From Streptomyces sp. NBC_01707 (GTDB lineage Bacteria; Actinomycetota; Actinomycetes; Streptomycetales; Streptomycetaceae): a stretch of 64,000 nt of DNA. The notes under the pieces are model-generated. The model had not been told where the DNA came from, ran no database searches, and saw only the letters and a program-made list of their open reading frames with translations. Each line of letters opens with the position of its first letter. The stretch's first letter is position 1. Below are positions 51,671 through 61,069 of this stretch, piece by piece. The stretch covers positions 7,564,001 through 7,628,000 of the forward strand of contig NZ_CP109190.1 in assembly GCF_041438805.1 (NCBI RefSeq). Direction: 5' to 3'. The translations under genes were made by a program, and so were the position numbers.

Positions 51671-54600
51671 GTGCTCACCAAACGAAGATTTCGTGCTGCC
51701 CTCATAGCCGCCTGCGCTATGAGTCTCATCAGCACCACAGCATCTGCTACCACCGTCCGGGCCGAGCGGAACGCGACCGACCGCGCGCCCGCGACCGTGC
51801 CCGTCGATGGTCTGGCCGAGGCACAGCAAGCCGCAGCCCGGTCCGGCCACCAGGTCGAGGCCGTCAGCGAGCGGACCGAAACCACCACCACCTGGGCGAA
51901 CGGTGACGGCACCGTGACGGTGGACTACCACGCCGCCCCGATCCGTCTGCCCGACGAGGACGCAGCGGACGGCTGGCGGACCGTGGATGCCGATCTGGTG
52001 CGCGCGGCCAAGGGATCGTACGCGGCCAAGGCCCACCCGGCGGGGCTTCGCCTGGCCGGCGCGTACACCGGCAAGGGCACCGCGCCACTGATCCGGATGG
52101 GCTCGGGGGACCAGGCCCTGACCCTCGGATGGCAGGGCACCCTGCCCGAGCCGTCCGTCGACGGTGACACCGCCACGTACCGCGACGCCCTGCCCGCCAC
52201 CGACATCGTGGTGGAAGCGACGCGTACCGGTGCCGAGCAGTACGTGGTCCTGAAGAACCGCACCGCCACCGACAGCGGCACCTTCACTCTGCCGTTGTCC
52301 GCCCCCGGGCTGACGGCCCGGCGCGGTCTGGACGGCAGTGTCTTCTTCCTGGACAGATCCAGTGGCCTGCCGGTGGGCTCCATACCGGCACCGGTCATGT
52401 GGGACTCCACGACCGACGAGCGCTCGGGTGAACATCTGCACCGGGGCAAGGTCACGATGGACGTCGTACAGCGCGGCGACAGCGTGGACCTGAGGCTCTC
52501 CGCCGACCCCGCGTTCCTCAAGGACGACCGCACCCGCTACCCGGTCACCATCGACCCCGCGCTCAAACTGGGCGACACGTTCGACACGTTCGTCCAGCAG
52601 GGCTACGGCACCGACCAGTCGCACGCGACCGAGCTCAAGCTCGGCAACAACGGCTCGGGGCAGATCGCCCGCTCCTTCATGAGCTTCGCGACCGGTTCTC
52701 TCAGCGGGAAGCACATCTTGTCGTCCTCGCTGAACCTGTACGAGTACCACTCCTGGTCGTGCTCCCCGCGCGCTTGGGAGGTCTGGTCGACCGGCGCGGC
52801 ATCCGCCTCGACGCGGTGGACCAACCAGCCCGCGTGGACGGCGAAGTCCGCTTCCTCGACCGCCACCAAGGGCTTCTCCTCGACGTGCGCGGCCGGATAT
52901 GTCAGCGCCGACACCACAACCCTCGTCAAGGACTGGGCCACGAAGGGTGCCACGGTCGGCAACCTCGGTCTGCGTGCCACCGACGAGTCGGACGCGTACG
53001 GATGGAAGCGGTTCAACTCCTCCGACGCCACCAGCAACGACCCGTATCTGTCCGTCACGTACAACACGAAGCCGGGCACGCCCACGGTCAGCGCCCCCAC
53101 TCCGGGTGGGACCGACGGCAACCAGGTGTACGTCACCTCCACGGCACCGTCCTTCGCCTTCCGTACCTCGGACGCCGACAACAACGCGCTGACCGCGAAC
53201 TGGGAGGTGACCGAGGGCGCGGCCACCGTGGCCTCCGGCACCACGGCCTCCGCCGCCGCGGGAAGCACGGTCAACGTCAAGATCCCGGCCGGCAAGCTGA
53301 CCGACGGTCACACCTACGGATTCCGGGCCCGTACCACGGACAGCACCGACACCTCCGCCTGGTCCTCGTCGACGGCGTTCAAGGTCGACCTGTCCAAGGC
53401 CCCGCCCGCGCCCGCCGACCTGCCGCAGGCACCGCGCACCGGCGGTGCCGAAACACTGAACCCGATCCTGTCGGGCGTCATCACCGCCCCCGGCGCGGGC
53501 ACGCCGACCGCCGAGTTCGTCCTCAGGACCTCCGCGGGTGCAGTTGTCGGCAGCACTCCGTTGGCTTCGGTCAGTGTGGAAAGCGGCAAGCGGGCGGCGC
53601 TCGAGATCGGGGACGGAATCGTCACCGACGGCGCCTCGTACACCTGGCAGATGCGTGCCTGCACGGCCGGCGGCTGCTCGGCCTACACCACGCCCAACGC
53701 TTTCACGGTGAAGGTGCCGACGCCCCCCGTGCAGCCCGACCCGGTCACAGTGACCCTACCGGTGACTACCGACGCATCCGTGCCGAGCGGGGATGCCCGG
53801 CCGGTCCAGGACGGACTGCTCAGAGTCGGTGCGCAGGACAGCACGCACTGGCGTACCTACCTCAAGCCCGACCTGTCCGGCCTCCCCGGAGGGGCCCGGA
53901 TCGTCGGTGCCACCCTCACGCTCGATGCTGCCGGCTGCCTGGGCATCTGTGAGGCGCACCAGATCGAGACCCATCCGCTCAACGACCCCTGGGATCCGGC
54001 GGATGGAGGCTTCGACTCGCTGAGCGCCGCGGAGAGCGTGGACGCCTACGCCACCTCGGCGGCCGACCCCGCAGCGCTCGACCTGACCGACGCCGTGACG
54101 CAGTGGTTCTCCGACCCGGAGTCGAACAACGGTCTGGCGGTACGGGCCGGTGACGAGGAGAGCGCCACCACGACGGGCATCACCTACATCTCCTCGCGCT
54201 CGTCCGAGGTCATGGACACCCGGCCGCGGCTGCGCGTCGCCTACCTTCCGGCGACCGCCCCGGGCAAACCGACAGAGGTGCGTGCCGACGCGGGTGACAA
54301 GGGTCTGGTCGCCACCTGGAACACGCCGCAGGACACCGGTACCTCCGCCATGGACGACCTCACCTTCCGGGTGACGGTCCTCGACAGCGGTGACACACAG
54401 GTGGCCGAAGCCACCACCACCGACCGGCGGGCCGTCTTCGACAGCCTCGACAACGGGACCGGTTACACCGTCGAGGTGGCGGCCGTGAACGCCCACGGCC
54501 CCGGCCAGACATCCCGTTCCGGTCTGGTCAGGCCCAGTGCGGCAGCGGCCGACGAGGCGGCGCTGAAGGACGTGGTCAAGCAGTTCACGACCGCTTCGGA

Positions 54601-55594
54601 CGGGCTGTTGTCCGGTACCTACCCGACCGTCGACGCGGCGCTCGCGGCGTCCACGCGCGCCTCGTCCTTCGAGACACTGCTGCGGGCCCAGGCCCCCTCG
54701 ATCCTGGCCGACCGGGCCGCCAACACCCGCCACGACATCGCCTACCGGGACTTCACCAGCGATCTGTCGCAGGCGGTGGTCAGTACCTCCGGCAGTACCG
54801 CGACATTGCGGCTCACCCGCACCGGGGCGCGGACGGAGGTCGACGGCGGCGACACCTCGGACCCGATAGAGGAGGAGACCGACGAGGAGTACGTCTTCGC
54901 GCTCGCGGGCGCAGGCCAACCGCCCGTCCTCCAGAGGATCAGCGACGACCGGGACGTCTACAGCGAACTGCCTTCGGACGAGAGCGTACGTGTCGCGGTG
55001 ACGTCGGAGAGCACCGATGCCGACGAAGCCCCGGAGACACTGGACGCCCCTGCCGTCGCCACGGACGCCGACGGGTTCTCGTCGGCCGACCCCGACCCGG
55101 CACCCGTCGCGGCCCGTGCCTCGCTCAACCGCTCCGGCGCCGCCGCCTGGGCGAAGAAGCACGCCGGCGACAAGGACGAGTTCGGCACCGACTGCACCAA
55201 CTTCGTCTCCAAGGCCCTCAACCGGGGCGGCAAGATGGGGATGAAGAGGCCCGGCTGGTACCGCAGCGATCACTACTGGTGGCGGAGCTACGGCTTCCTC
55301 GGCAACCAGACGTACTCCTGGGCCGCCTCCAACCACCTCTTCTCCTTCTTCAACAAGGAGGCGAAGGTCACCTGGCGCGCGTACGACAGCCAGGCCACGC
55401 CGGGTGATGTCGTCTTCTGGCAGTGGAAGAGCAACAAGCCCATCCAGCACGCGTCCATGGTCATCTCCAAGTCCGGCAGTCGCGTCACCATCGCGCAGCA
55501 CACCAGCAAGCACCGGACGACGACGATGGCGTCCGCACGCAGTCGCAACCATCCCCGCTCAGTCTGGATCGCCCATGTCACTCCGCGTTGGTAA
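51671..55594 (+). CDS. Giant secreted protein with DNRLRE-like and Amidase_6 domains
   Basis: A 1307-residue exported protein. The N-terminal signal peptide is RRFRAALIAACAMSLISTTASA. Next come about 270 residues of beta-rich sequence (TRYPVTIDPALKLGDTFDT), a DNRLRE-type region, two fibronectin-III-like modules (PGTPTVSAP, PGKPTEVRADAG) and a late helical part. The C terminus holds an Amidase_6 domain with Cys1175 in TDCTNFVSKAL and His1260 in IQHASMV as the likely catalytic pair, as in NlpC/P60-like CHAP enzymes. GTG 51671 has GGGGGGAAG upstream. It overlaps the next gene by 20 bases. Confidence 0.85.
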   Translation: MLTKRRFRAALIAACAMSLISTTASATTVRAERNATDRAPATVPVDGLAEAQQAAARSGHQVEAVSERTETTTTWANGDGTVTVDYHAAPIRLPDEDAADGWRTVDADLVRAAKGSYAAKAHPAGLRLAGAYTGKGTAPLIRMGSGDQALTLGWQGTLPEPSVDGDTATYRDALPATDIVVEATRTGAEQYVVLKNRTATDSGTFTLPLSAPGLTARRGLDGSVFFLDRSSGLPVGSIPAPVMWDSTTDERSGEHLHRGKVTMDVVQRGDSVDLRLSADPAFLKDDRTRYPVTIDPALKLGDTFDTFVQQGYGTDQSHATELKLGNNGSGQIARSFMSFATGSLSGKHILSSSLNLYEYHSWSCSPRAWEVWSTGAASASTRWTNQPAWTAKSASSTATKGFSSTCAAGYVSADTTTLVKDWATKGATVGNLGLRATDESDAYGWKRFNSSDATSNDPYLSVTYNTKPGTPTVSAPTPGGTDGNQVYVTSTAPSFAFRTSDADNNALTANWEVTEGAATVASGTTASAAAGSTVNVKIPAGKLTDGHTYGFRARTTDSTDTSAWSSSTAFKVDLSKAPPAPADLPQAPRTGGAETLNPILSGVITAPGAGTPTAEFVLRTSAGAVVGSTPLASVSVESGKRAALEIGDGIVTDGASYTWQMRACTAGGCSAYTTPNAFTVKVPTPPVQPDPVTVTLPVTTDASVPSGDARPVQDGLLRVGAQDSTHWRTYLKPDLSGLPGGARIVGATLTLDAAGCLGICEAHQIETHPLNDPWDPADGGFDSLSAAESVDAYATSAADPAALDLTDAVTQWFSDPESNNGLAVRAGDEESATTTGITYISSRSSEVMDTRPRLRVAYLPATAPGKPTEVRADAGDKGLVATWNTPQDTGTSAMDDLTFRVTVLDSGDTQVAEATTTDRRAVFDSLDNGTGYTVEVAAVNAHGPGQTSRSGLVRPSAAAADEAALKDVVKQFTTASDGLLSGTYPTVDAALAASTRASSFETLLRAQAPSILADRAANTRHDIAYRDFTSDLSQAVVSTSGSTATLRLTRTGARTEVDGGDTSDPIEEETDEEYVFALAGAGQPPVLQRISDDRDVYSELPSDESVRVAVTSESTDADEAPETLDAPAVATDADGFSSADPDPAPVAARASLNRSGAAAWAKKHAGDKDEFGTDCTNFVSKALNRGGKMGMKRPGWYRSDHYWWRSYGFLGNQTYSWAASNHLFSFFNKEAKVTWRAYDSQATPGDVVFWQWKSNKPIQHASMVISKSGSRVTIAQHTSKHRTTTMASARSRNHPRSVWIAHVTPRW

Positions 55595-56081
55595 GCGGGC
55601 CGCCACCCTCACCGGGGTGGCCGCGGCCCTTGTCGTCCTGTGCGTGGCCTCCTTCTGGTGGTTCCACCGCACCGACGACACCCCGTACACCGTCGCGGCC
55701 GAGCCGAAGGTGAGCGTCACCTACCAGGGCGAGTCCCCGTCCAAGGAGATGCGTACCTTCCTGACCGTGTTCGTCCAGCGTCTGGCGGACGGTGACGTGA
55801 AGGGCATCGACGCGCTGGCCGACGGATACCCCGACGGTGCGGCGGCGTCCCAGGAGTCCTCTGACTTTCTGCGCCCGCTCGCACCGGCGGCCGGTGGCGG
55901 CCCGGTCATGGCACACGCCGGACCGGTGAGCGACAGCCGTTCGTTCCTGCAGCGCATCGAGGCACCGCAGGGCGGTACGGCCGAGGCCGAACTCACTCTG
56001 TCCAACGGTAAGCATGTACACATCCAACTGGCCAGGGAGCGCGGTGTGTGGTGGGGCTACGCACTCGCTCCGGCCGACTGA
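55575..56081 (+). CDS. Membrane-anchored small protein, unknown function
   Basis: A 168-residue protein. One hydrophobic helix near residues 12-30 (LTGVAAALVVLCVASFWWF) probably anchors it, with the remaining 135 residues outside. The exterior part has KEMRTFLTVFVQRLADGDVKGIDALADGYPD and a C-terminal beta segment GKHVHIQLARERGVWWGYALAPAD, a cystatin/NTF2-like short repeat type. No family is recognised. ATG 55575 lies inside the end of the giant amidase gene in another frame, so the pair is translationally coupled and may be a secreted protein with its membrane partner or inhibitor. Confidence 0.7.
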   Translation: MSLRVGKRAATLTGVAAALVVLCVASFWWFHRTDDTPYTVAAEPKVSVTYQGESPSKEMRTFLTVFVQRLADGDVKGIDALADGYPDGAAASQESSDFLRPLAPAAGGGPVMAHAGPVSDSRSFLQRIEAPQGGTAEAELTLSNGKHVHIQLARERGVWWGYALAPAD

Positions 56082-56301
56082 TACCGGTCACGGCCCGGGG
56101 CCGGATGCTCGTACGACGAGCGTCCGGCCCTTACGTCTGCCGTCTGCGCCGAGGACCGGCAGCGCGGCCCGCGCGGTGATGGCGTTCCTCACCTCGTCGG
56201 CGCAGGTCATGCCCTCACGGTCCGGGGAAGTCCGGCATTCGTGCAGGCGGGGCGGGTCGAATGGCGGAAGAGCGGGTGCGTCTCGGGTGCGCCTTCGATT
56301 A

Positions 56302-56317
56302 TCGTACGAATGTTCGA
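56302..56317. promoter_or_regulatory. LexA (SOS) box upstream of dnaE2
   Basis: TCGTACGAATGTTCGA matches the actinobacterial SOS consensus TCGAACATATGTTCGA at 13 of 16 positions, including the GTTCGA half-site. It lies 60 bases before the dnaE2 start, where a promoter is expected. This supports DNA-damage induction of dnaE2 and the linked gene. Confidence 0.75.
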
Positions 56318-56377
56318 AACTTAGTCTATGGTGGAGAGCGAGGGGGTGGTGAGTACGGATCGGTCCAGGAGGTGCGG

Positions 56378-59300
56378 ATGCCCGGGTTCACGCATCTGCA
56401 CACCGTTTCCGGGTTCTCCCTGCGCTATGGGGCCTCGCACCCGGAGCGGCTGGCGGAGCGCGCTGCCGAGCGGGGGATGGATGCCCTCGCGCTGACCGAC
56501 CGCGACACCCTCGCGGGCGCGGTCCGCTTCGCCAAGGCCTGCGACCGGGCCGGGGTGCGGCCGCTCTTCGGGGTGGGGCTCGCGGTGGAGGGGGAGAGCG
56601 CGGAGCGTACGCCGGAGGGCGGGCGTGCGCACCGGCTGCGGACCCCGGTCCGTGGCGGCGCCTTCGTCGATGAATCGGCGCCCAGGGTGACCTTCCTCGC
56701 CCGGGACGGCGCACGCGGCTGGGCGGAGCTGTGCCGTCTCGTCACCGCCGCGCATGCCGTGACCGGCGACCCGCAGACCGGTGCCGGGCAGCCCCTGGTC
56801 GACCGGTCCGCGCTGCCCGCCGAAGGGCTCACCGTGCTGCTCGGCCCGGCCTCCGAGGTCGGCAGGGCGCTGGCCGCCGGACGCCCCGACCGGGCCGCCG
56901 TGCTGCTCGCGCCCTGGCGGGAGATCTACGGCGACGACCTGCGCCTCGAGGCCGTCCATCACGGGCGTGAAGGCACCGGCCCCGGGTCGCTGCGGCTTGC
57001 CGCCCGTACCGTCGGCTTCGCTGCCGAACAAGGGGTACGGGCCGTGCTGACCAATGCCGTCCGGTATGCCGACGCCGGGCAGGGCCCGGTCGCCGATGTG
57101 CTCGACGCGGCCCGCAGGCTCGTCCCCGTCGATCCGCGCCGCGCCCCGCTCGACAGCGGTGAGCGCTGGCTCAAGGACGACCGTGCGATGCGGGAGACCG
57201 CCGAGCGGATCACTTCCGCCGCCGGACTCGGCCGCGATGCCGGAGCGCGACTGCTCGCGGAGACCCGGCGCACCGCCGACGCCTGCGCCGTCGACCCCGA
57301 GCGCGACCTCGGCCTCGGCACCGTCCACTTCCCCGAGCCGCACCTCGTCGGTGCGGGCCGCCGTACCGCCCAGCGTGTACTGGCCTCCCGGGCCGCCGCC
57401 GGCATGGTGCTGCGCGGCTACGACCGCAGGCGCGACTACTGGGAGCGGATGCACCACGAGCTGGACATCATCGGCTACCACGGCTTCGCCTCCTACTTCC
57501 TGACGGTCGCCCAAGTCGTGGATGACGTAAGGGATATGAAGGTCAGGGTGGCTGCGCGTGGCTCCGGGGCCGGCTCCCTGGTCAACCACCTGCTGGGCAT
57601 CGCCCACGCCGACCCCGTCGAGCACGGGCTGCTGATGGAGCGCTTTCTCTCCAAGCGCCGCTTCGTGCTGCCCGACATCGACATCGACGTCGAGTCCGCC
57701 CGTCGCCTCGACGTCTACCGCGCGATCATCGGACGCTTCGGCGCCGAGCGGGTCGCGACCGTCGCCATGCCCGAGACCTACCGGGTGCGCCATGCCGTCA
57801 GGGACGTCGGCGCCGCGCTTTCCATGAACCCGGCCGAGACCGACCGGCTAGCCAAGGCCTTCCCGCACATCCGGGCCCGCGACGCCCGCGCGGCCATGGA
57901 GGAGCTGCCCGAACTGCGCGAGGTGGCACGGGAGAAGGAGAAGTACGGGCGGCTCTGGGAGCTGGTGGAGGCGCTGGACGCCCTGCCGCGCGGCATCGCC
58001 ATGCATCCGTGCGGGGTGCTCCTCTCGGACGCCTCGCTGCTGCGTCGTACGCCCGTCATGCCCACCAGCGGCGAAGGCTTCCCGATGGCGCAGTTCGACA
58101 AGGAGGACGTGGAGGACCTCGGGCTGCTCAAGCTCGATGTGCTGGGTGTACGGATGCAGTCGGCGATGGCGCACGCGGTCATGGAGGTGAAGCGGGCCTC
58201 GGGCCAGGAGGTCGACCTGGACGCCGTGCCGCCCGGCGACCCGGAGACGTACCGGCTGATCAGGACCGCCGAGACGCTGGGCTGCTTCCAGATCGAGTCG
58301 CCGGGTCAGCGCGACCTGGTCGGCAGGCTGCAGCCCGCCACCTTCCACGATCTGGTGGTCGACATCTCGCTGTTCCGGCCGGGACCGGTCGCCGCCGACA
58401 TGGTGCGGCCGTTCATCGAGGCCCGGCACGGCCGCGCGCCCGTCCGCTACCCCCACCCCGACCTGGAGGGACCGCTGCGTGAGACATACGGCGTGGTCGT
58501 CTTCCACGAGCAGATCATCGAGATGGTCGACATCATGACCGGCTGCGGCCGGGACGAGGCCGACCGGGTGCGGCGCGGGCTCTCCGACCCCGAGCAGCAG
58601 GGCCGGATCAAGGACGGGTTCGCGCAGCGGGCGGCGGCGAAGGGCTACAGCGCCGAAGTGATCGCCCGGACCTGGGAGATCATCGAGGCGTTCGGCTCGT
58701 ACGGCTTCTGCAAGGCGCACGCGGTCGCCTTCGCCGTACCGACGTACCAGTCGGCGTGGCTCAAGGCGCACCACCCGGCCGCTTTCTACGCCGGGCTGCT
58801 CACCCATGACCCGGGGATGTACCCGAAGCGGCTGCTGCTCGCGGACGCGCGGCGGCGCGGTGTGCCGGTGCTGCCGCTGGATGTGAACCGGTCGGCGGCC
58901 GCCCATCAAATCGAACTGGTGTCCGGAAAGGGGGAGGGTTCCGGAGTGTGGGGGCTGCGACTGGCGCTCTCGGACGTCCATGGCATCAGCAAGGCCGAGG
59001 TCGCCCGGATCGAGGCCGGCCGGCCCTACACCTCGCTGCTGGACTTCTGGCAGCGGGCCCGGCCGGGCAAGCCGGCCGCCGAACGGCTGGCCCAGGTCGG
59101 TGCGTTGGACGTCTTCGGCGCCAACCGCCGTGATCTGCTGCTGCATCTGACCGAACTCCATCGCGCCCAGCGGGGAACCGGGACGCGGTCCGGATCCGGT
59201 GGCGCGCAACTCCCGCTCGACGACGGCCGGAAGACCGGCTCGATCGGCCTGCCCGACCTGAACGACGCGGAACGCCTCAGCGCCGAGCTCGGCGTTCTGA

Positions 59301-59875
59301 GCATGGACGTCTCCCGCCATCTGATGGGTGATCACCACGCGTTCCTGGAGGAGCTCGGCGCGGTCTCCGCCAAGCGGCTGCGCGAGGCGCGGCACGGGGA
59401 GACCGTGCTGGTCGCGGGCGCCAAGGCGGCCACTCAGACGCCACCGGTCCGGTCCGGCCGCCGGGTCATCTTCACCACCTTGGACGACGGTACGGGCCTG
59501 GTCGACCTGGCCTTCTTCGACGACAGCCACGCCGCCTGCGCGCACACCGTCTTCCACTCCTGGCTGCTGCTCGTGCGTGGAGTGGTGCAGCGGCGCGGGC
59601 CGCAGAGTCTCAGCGTGGTCGGTGAGGCCGCCTGGAACCTGGCGGAACTGGCCGAGCTGCGGCGTACCGGCGGACTCGACGCGGTCGCGGCCCGGCTGGC
59701 GGAGGATCCCGCAGCGGAGGAGGAGCCCCCGGGCGACCGGGTGGCCGACAACGGCCGCCGCATCCACCTGCCGACCGGATACGAGATGAACCCCTGGTCC
59801 GACCTCCAGCCGCCCGGCGAAGGCGTCGCCACCGGAAGGAAGCTGTGGCACCAGTCCCCGGGGAGTGCGGGATGA
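56378..59875 (+). CDS. dnaE2: Error-prone DNA polymerase III alpha DnaE2 (ImuC)
   Basis: A 1165-residue C-family polymerase for damage-tolerant translesion synthesis. The N-terminal PHP domain starts THLHTVSGFSLRYGASHPERL; the polymerase region has SYFLTVAQVVDDVRD, RGSGAGSLVNHLLGI, DIDIDVESARR (catalytic Asp pair), IAMHPCGV, FRPGPVAADMVRPF and YGVVVFHEQIIEMV. Its length and the tail DAVAARLAEDP fit DnaE2 rather than replicative DnaE1. ATG 56378 has AGGAGG at good spacing. A LexA box lies upstream, and the stop overlaps the next gene (ATGA). Confidence 0.93.
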   Translation: MPGFTHLHTVSGFSLRYGASHPERLAERAAERGMDALALTDRDTLAGAVRFAKACDRAGVRPLFGVGLAVEGESAERTPEGGRAHRLRTPVRGGAFVDESAPRVTFLARDGARGWAELCRLVTAAHAVTGDPQTGAGQPLVDRSALPAEGLTVLLGPASEVGRALAAGRPDRAAVLLAPWREIYGDDLRLEAVHHGREGTGPGSLRLAARTVGFAAEQGVRAVLTNAVRYADAGQGPVADVLDAARRLVPVDPRRAPLDSGERWLKDDRAMRETAERITSAAGLGRDAGARLLAETRRTADACAVDPERDLGLGTVHFPEPHLVGAGRRTAQRVLASRAAAGMVLRGYDRRRDYWERMHHELDIIGYHGFASYFLTVAQVVDDVRDMKVRVAARGSGAGSLVNHLLGIAHADPVEHGLLMERFLSKRRFVLPDIDIDVESARRLDVYRAIIGRFGAERVATVAMPETYRVRHAVRDVGAALSMNPAETDRLAKAFPHIRARDARAAMEELPELREVAREKEKYGRLWELVEALDALPRGIAMHPCGVLLSDASLLRRTPVMPTSGEGFPMAQFDKEDVEDLGLLKLDVLGVRMQSAMAHAVMEVKRASGQEVDLDAVPPGDPETYRLIRTAETLGCFQIESPGQRDLVGRLQPATFHDLVVDISLFRPGPVAADMVRPFIEARHGRAPVRYPHPDLEGPLRETYGVVVFHEQIIEMVDIMTGCGRDEADRVRRGLSDPEQQGRIKDGFAQRAAAKGYSAEVIARTWEIIEAFGSYGFCKAHAVAFAVPTYQSAWLKAHHPAAFYAGLLTHDPGMYPKRLLLADARRRGVPVLPLDVNRSAAAHQIELVSGKGEGSGVWGLRLALSDVHGISKAEVARIEAGRPYTSLLDFWQRARPGKPAAERLAQVGALDVFGANRRDLLLHLTELHRAQRGTGTRSGSGGAQLPLDDGRKTGSIGLPDLNDAERLSAELGVLSMDVSRHLMGDHHAFLEELGAVSAKRLREARHGETVLVAGAKAATQTPPVRSGRRVIFTTLDDGTGLVDLAFFDDSHAACAHTVFHSWLLLVRGVVQRRGPQSLSVVGEAAWNLAELAELRRTGGLDAVAARLAEDPAAEEEPPGDRVADNGRRIHLPTGYEMNPWSDLQPPGEGVATGRKLWHQSPGSAG

Positions 59876-60879
59876 GCGACACGTACGAGGAGCCGGGGAT
59901 CCTGTACCTGCGGTTCCGCAAGGTCGGCGGTGGCCTTCCGGACAGCGCCGGTTACACCGGGCTGCTCGCTCTCCTCGGCGCGTTCACCCCGGTCGTCGAG
60001 GCGGCGCCGCCGGACGGGGCGCTCGCCGATGTGCGCGGTGCGCTGCGCTACTTCGGGCGGGACGCGGCAGGGCTGGCGGCGGTGATCCGGGTCCGTGCGC
60101 TCGCCCTGCACGGGGTGGACTGTGCGATCGGAGCGGCCGAGAATCCGATGCTGGCCCGGATGGCGGCGCGGCGGGCCGCGCCCGGGACGACTTCCGTGGT
60201 GCCCGGCGGCGGGGGCGCCGCGTTCCTCGCGGCCGAGCCGGCCGTCGCGTTGGACGGTGTGGGGGCGGCTACCGCCCGCACCCTGTGCGGATACGGGCTC
60301 GACTCCGTCGGCCGGATCGCGGCGGCTCCGCTCGCCACTCTGCAACGGATCACCGGAGTACGGACCGGGCGCGAACTGTGGGAGCGGGCGCGCGGCATCG
60401 ACCGTACGAAGGTCGTGCCGAACGCCGCCGCCCGGTCGGTCGCCGCCGAGCGGTCCTTCCCGCGCGACGAGCTGGACCCGGAGCGGCAGCGCCGCGCACT
60501 CATGTCGCTCGCCGAGGAGCTGGGGGCCCGGATGCGCGGGGACGGCCAGGTGTGCCGGGCGCTCGCGGTCTCCGTGCGCTACGCCGATCGGACCGGCTAC
60601 TCGACGCTGACCCGCAGCCGTACGCTCCGTGAGCCCACCGCCCACTCCGCGGAGCTCACCGGACTCGCCTACCGGATCCATGACTCGTTCGGGCTGCAGC
60701 GGGCCCGGGTGCGAGGGATCGGGCTGCGCGCCGAGGGGCTCACGGACCGCGAACGGGCCGCCCATCAGCTGTCGCTCGATCCGGTCGACGAACGGGCGCG
60801 GCGGATCGAGGCGGTGGCGGACCTTCTGCGGGCCAGGTTCGGTCCGCAGGCCGTGATGCCGGGCCGACTCGCTGCCTGA
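59872..60879 (+). CDS. ImuB-like Y-family polymerase homologue lacking catalytic motifs
   Basis: A 335-residue protein of the Y-family polymerase fold, coupled to dnaE2 by an ATGA overlap. Residues 16-25 read LYLRFRKVGG where active members have DxDxFFA, and the region expected to hold SxDE has ADVRGALRYFG; catalytic carboxylates are missing. The helix-hairpin-helix (LDGVGAATARTLCGYGLDSVGRIA) and little-finger parts (RALAVSVRYADRTGYSTLTRSRTL) are normal. This is the ImuB state, an inactive adaptor linking DnaE2 to the beta clamp. No imuA-like gene adjoins. It ends in VMPGRLAA; no clear clamp-binding motif is seen. Confidence 0.82.
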   Translation: MSDTYEEPGILYLRFRKVGGGLPDSAGYTGLLALLGAFTPVVEAAPPDGALADVRGALRYFGRDAAGLAAVIRVRALALHGVDCAIGAAENPMLARMAARRAAPGTTSVVPGGGGAAFLAAEPAVALDGVGAATARTLCGYGLDSVGRIAAAPLATLQRITGVRTGRELWERARGIDRTKVVPNAAARSVAAERSFPRDELDPERQRRALMSLAEELGARMRGDGQVCRALAVSVRYADRTGYSTLTRSRTLREPTAHSAELTGLAYRIHDSFGLQRARVRGIGLRAEGLTDRERAAHQLSLDPVDERARRIEAVADLLRARFGPQAVMPGRLAA

Positions 60880-61069
60880 CCTGCCGTCATAGGGATCGGT
60901 CCGGATCCAGAATGATGCTGCGTCAGTTTTTACCGACGCGTAACTTCCCCCGCTACCTTACTCGCGCGTAATTTGGCATGAGCACATAGAACGTCGGTAC
61001 AGAACTTGTGGTCCGGGCCGCAGGGCGCAGTGACATCGCAACTCCCTTGAGCCGCAAGGAGACCACACG

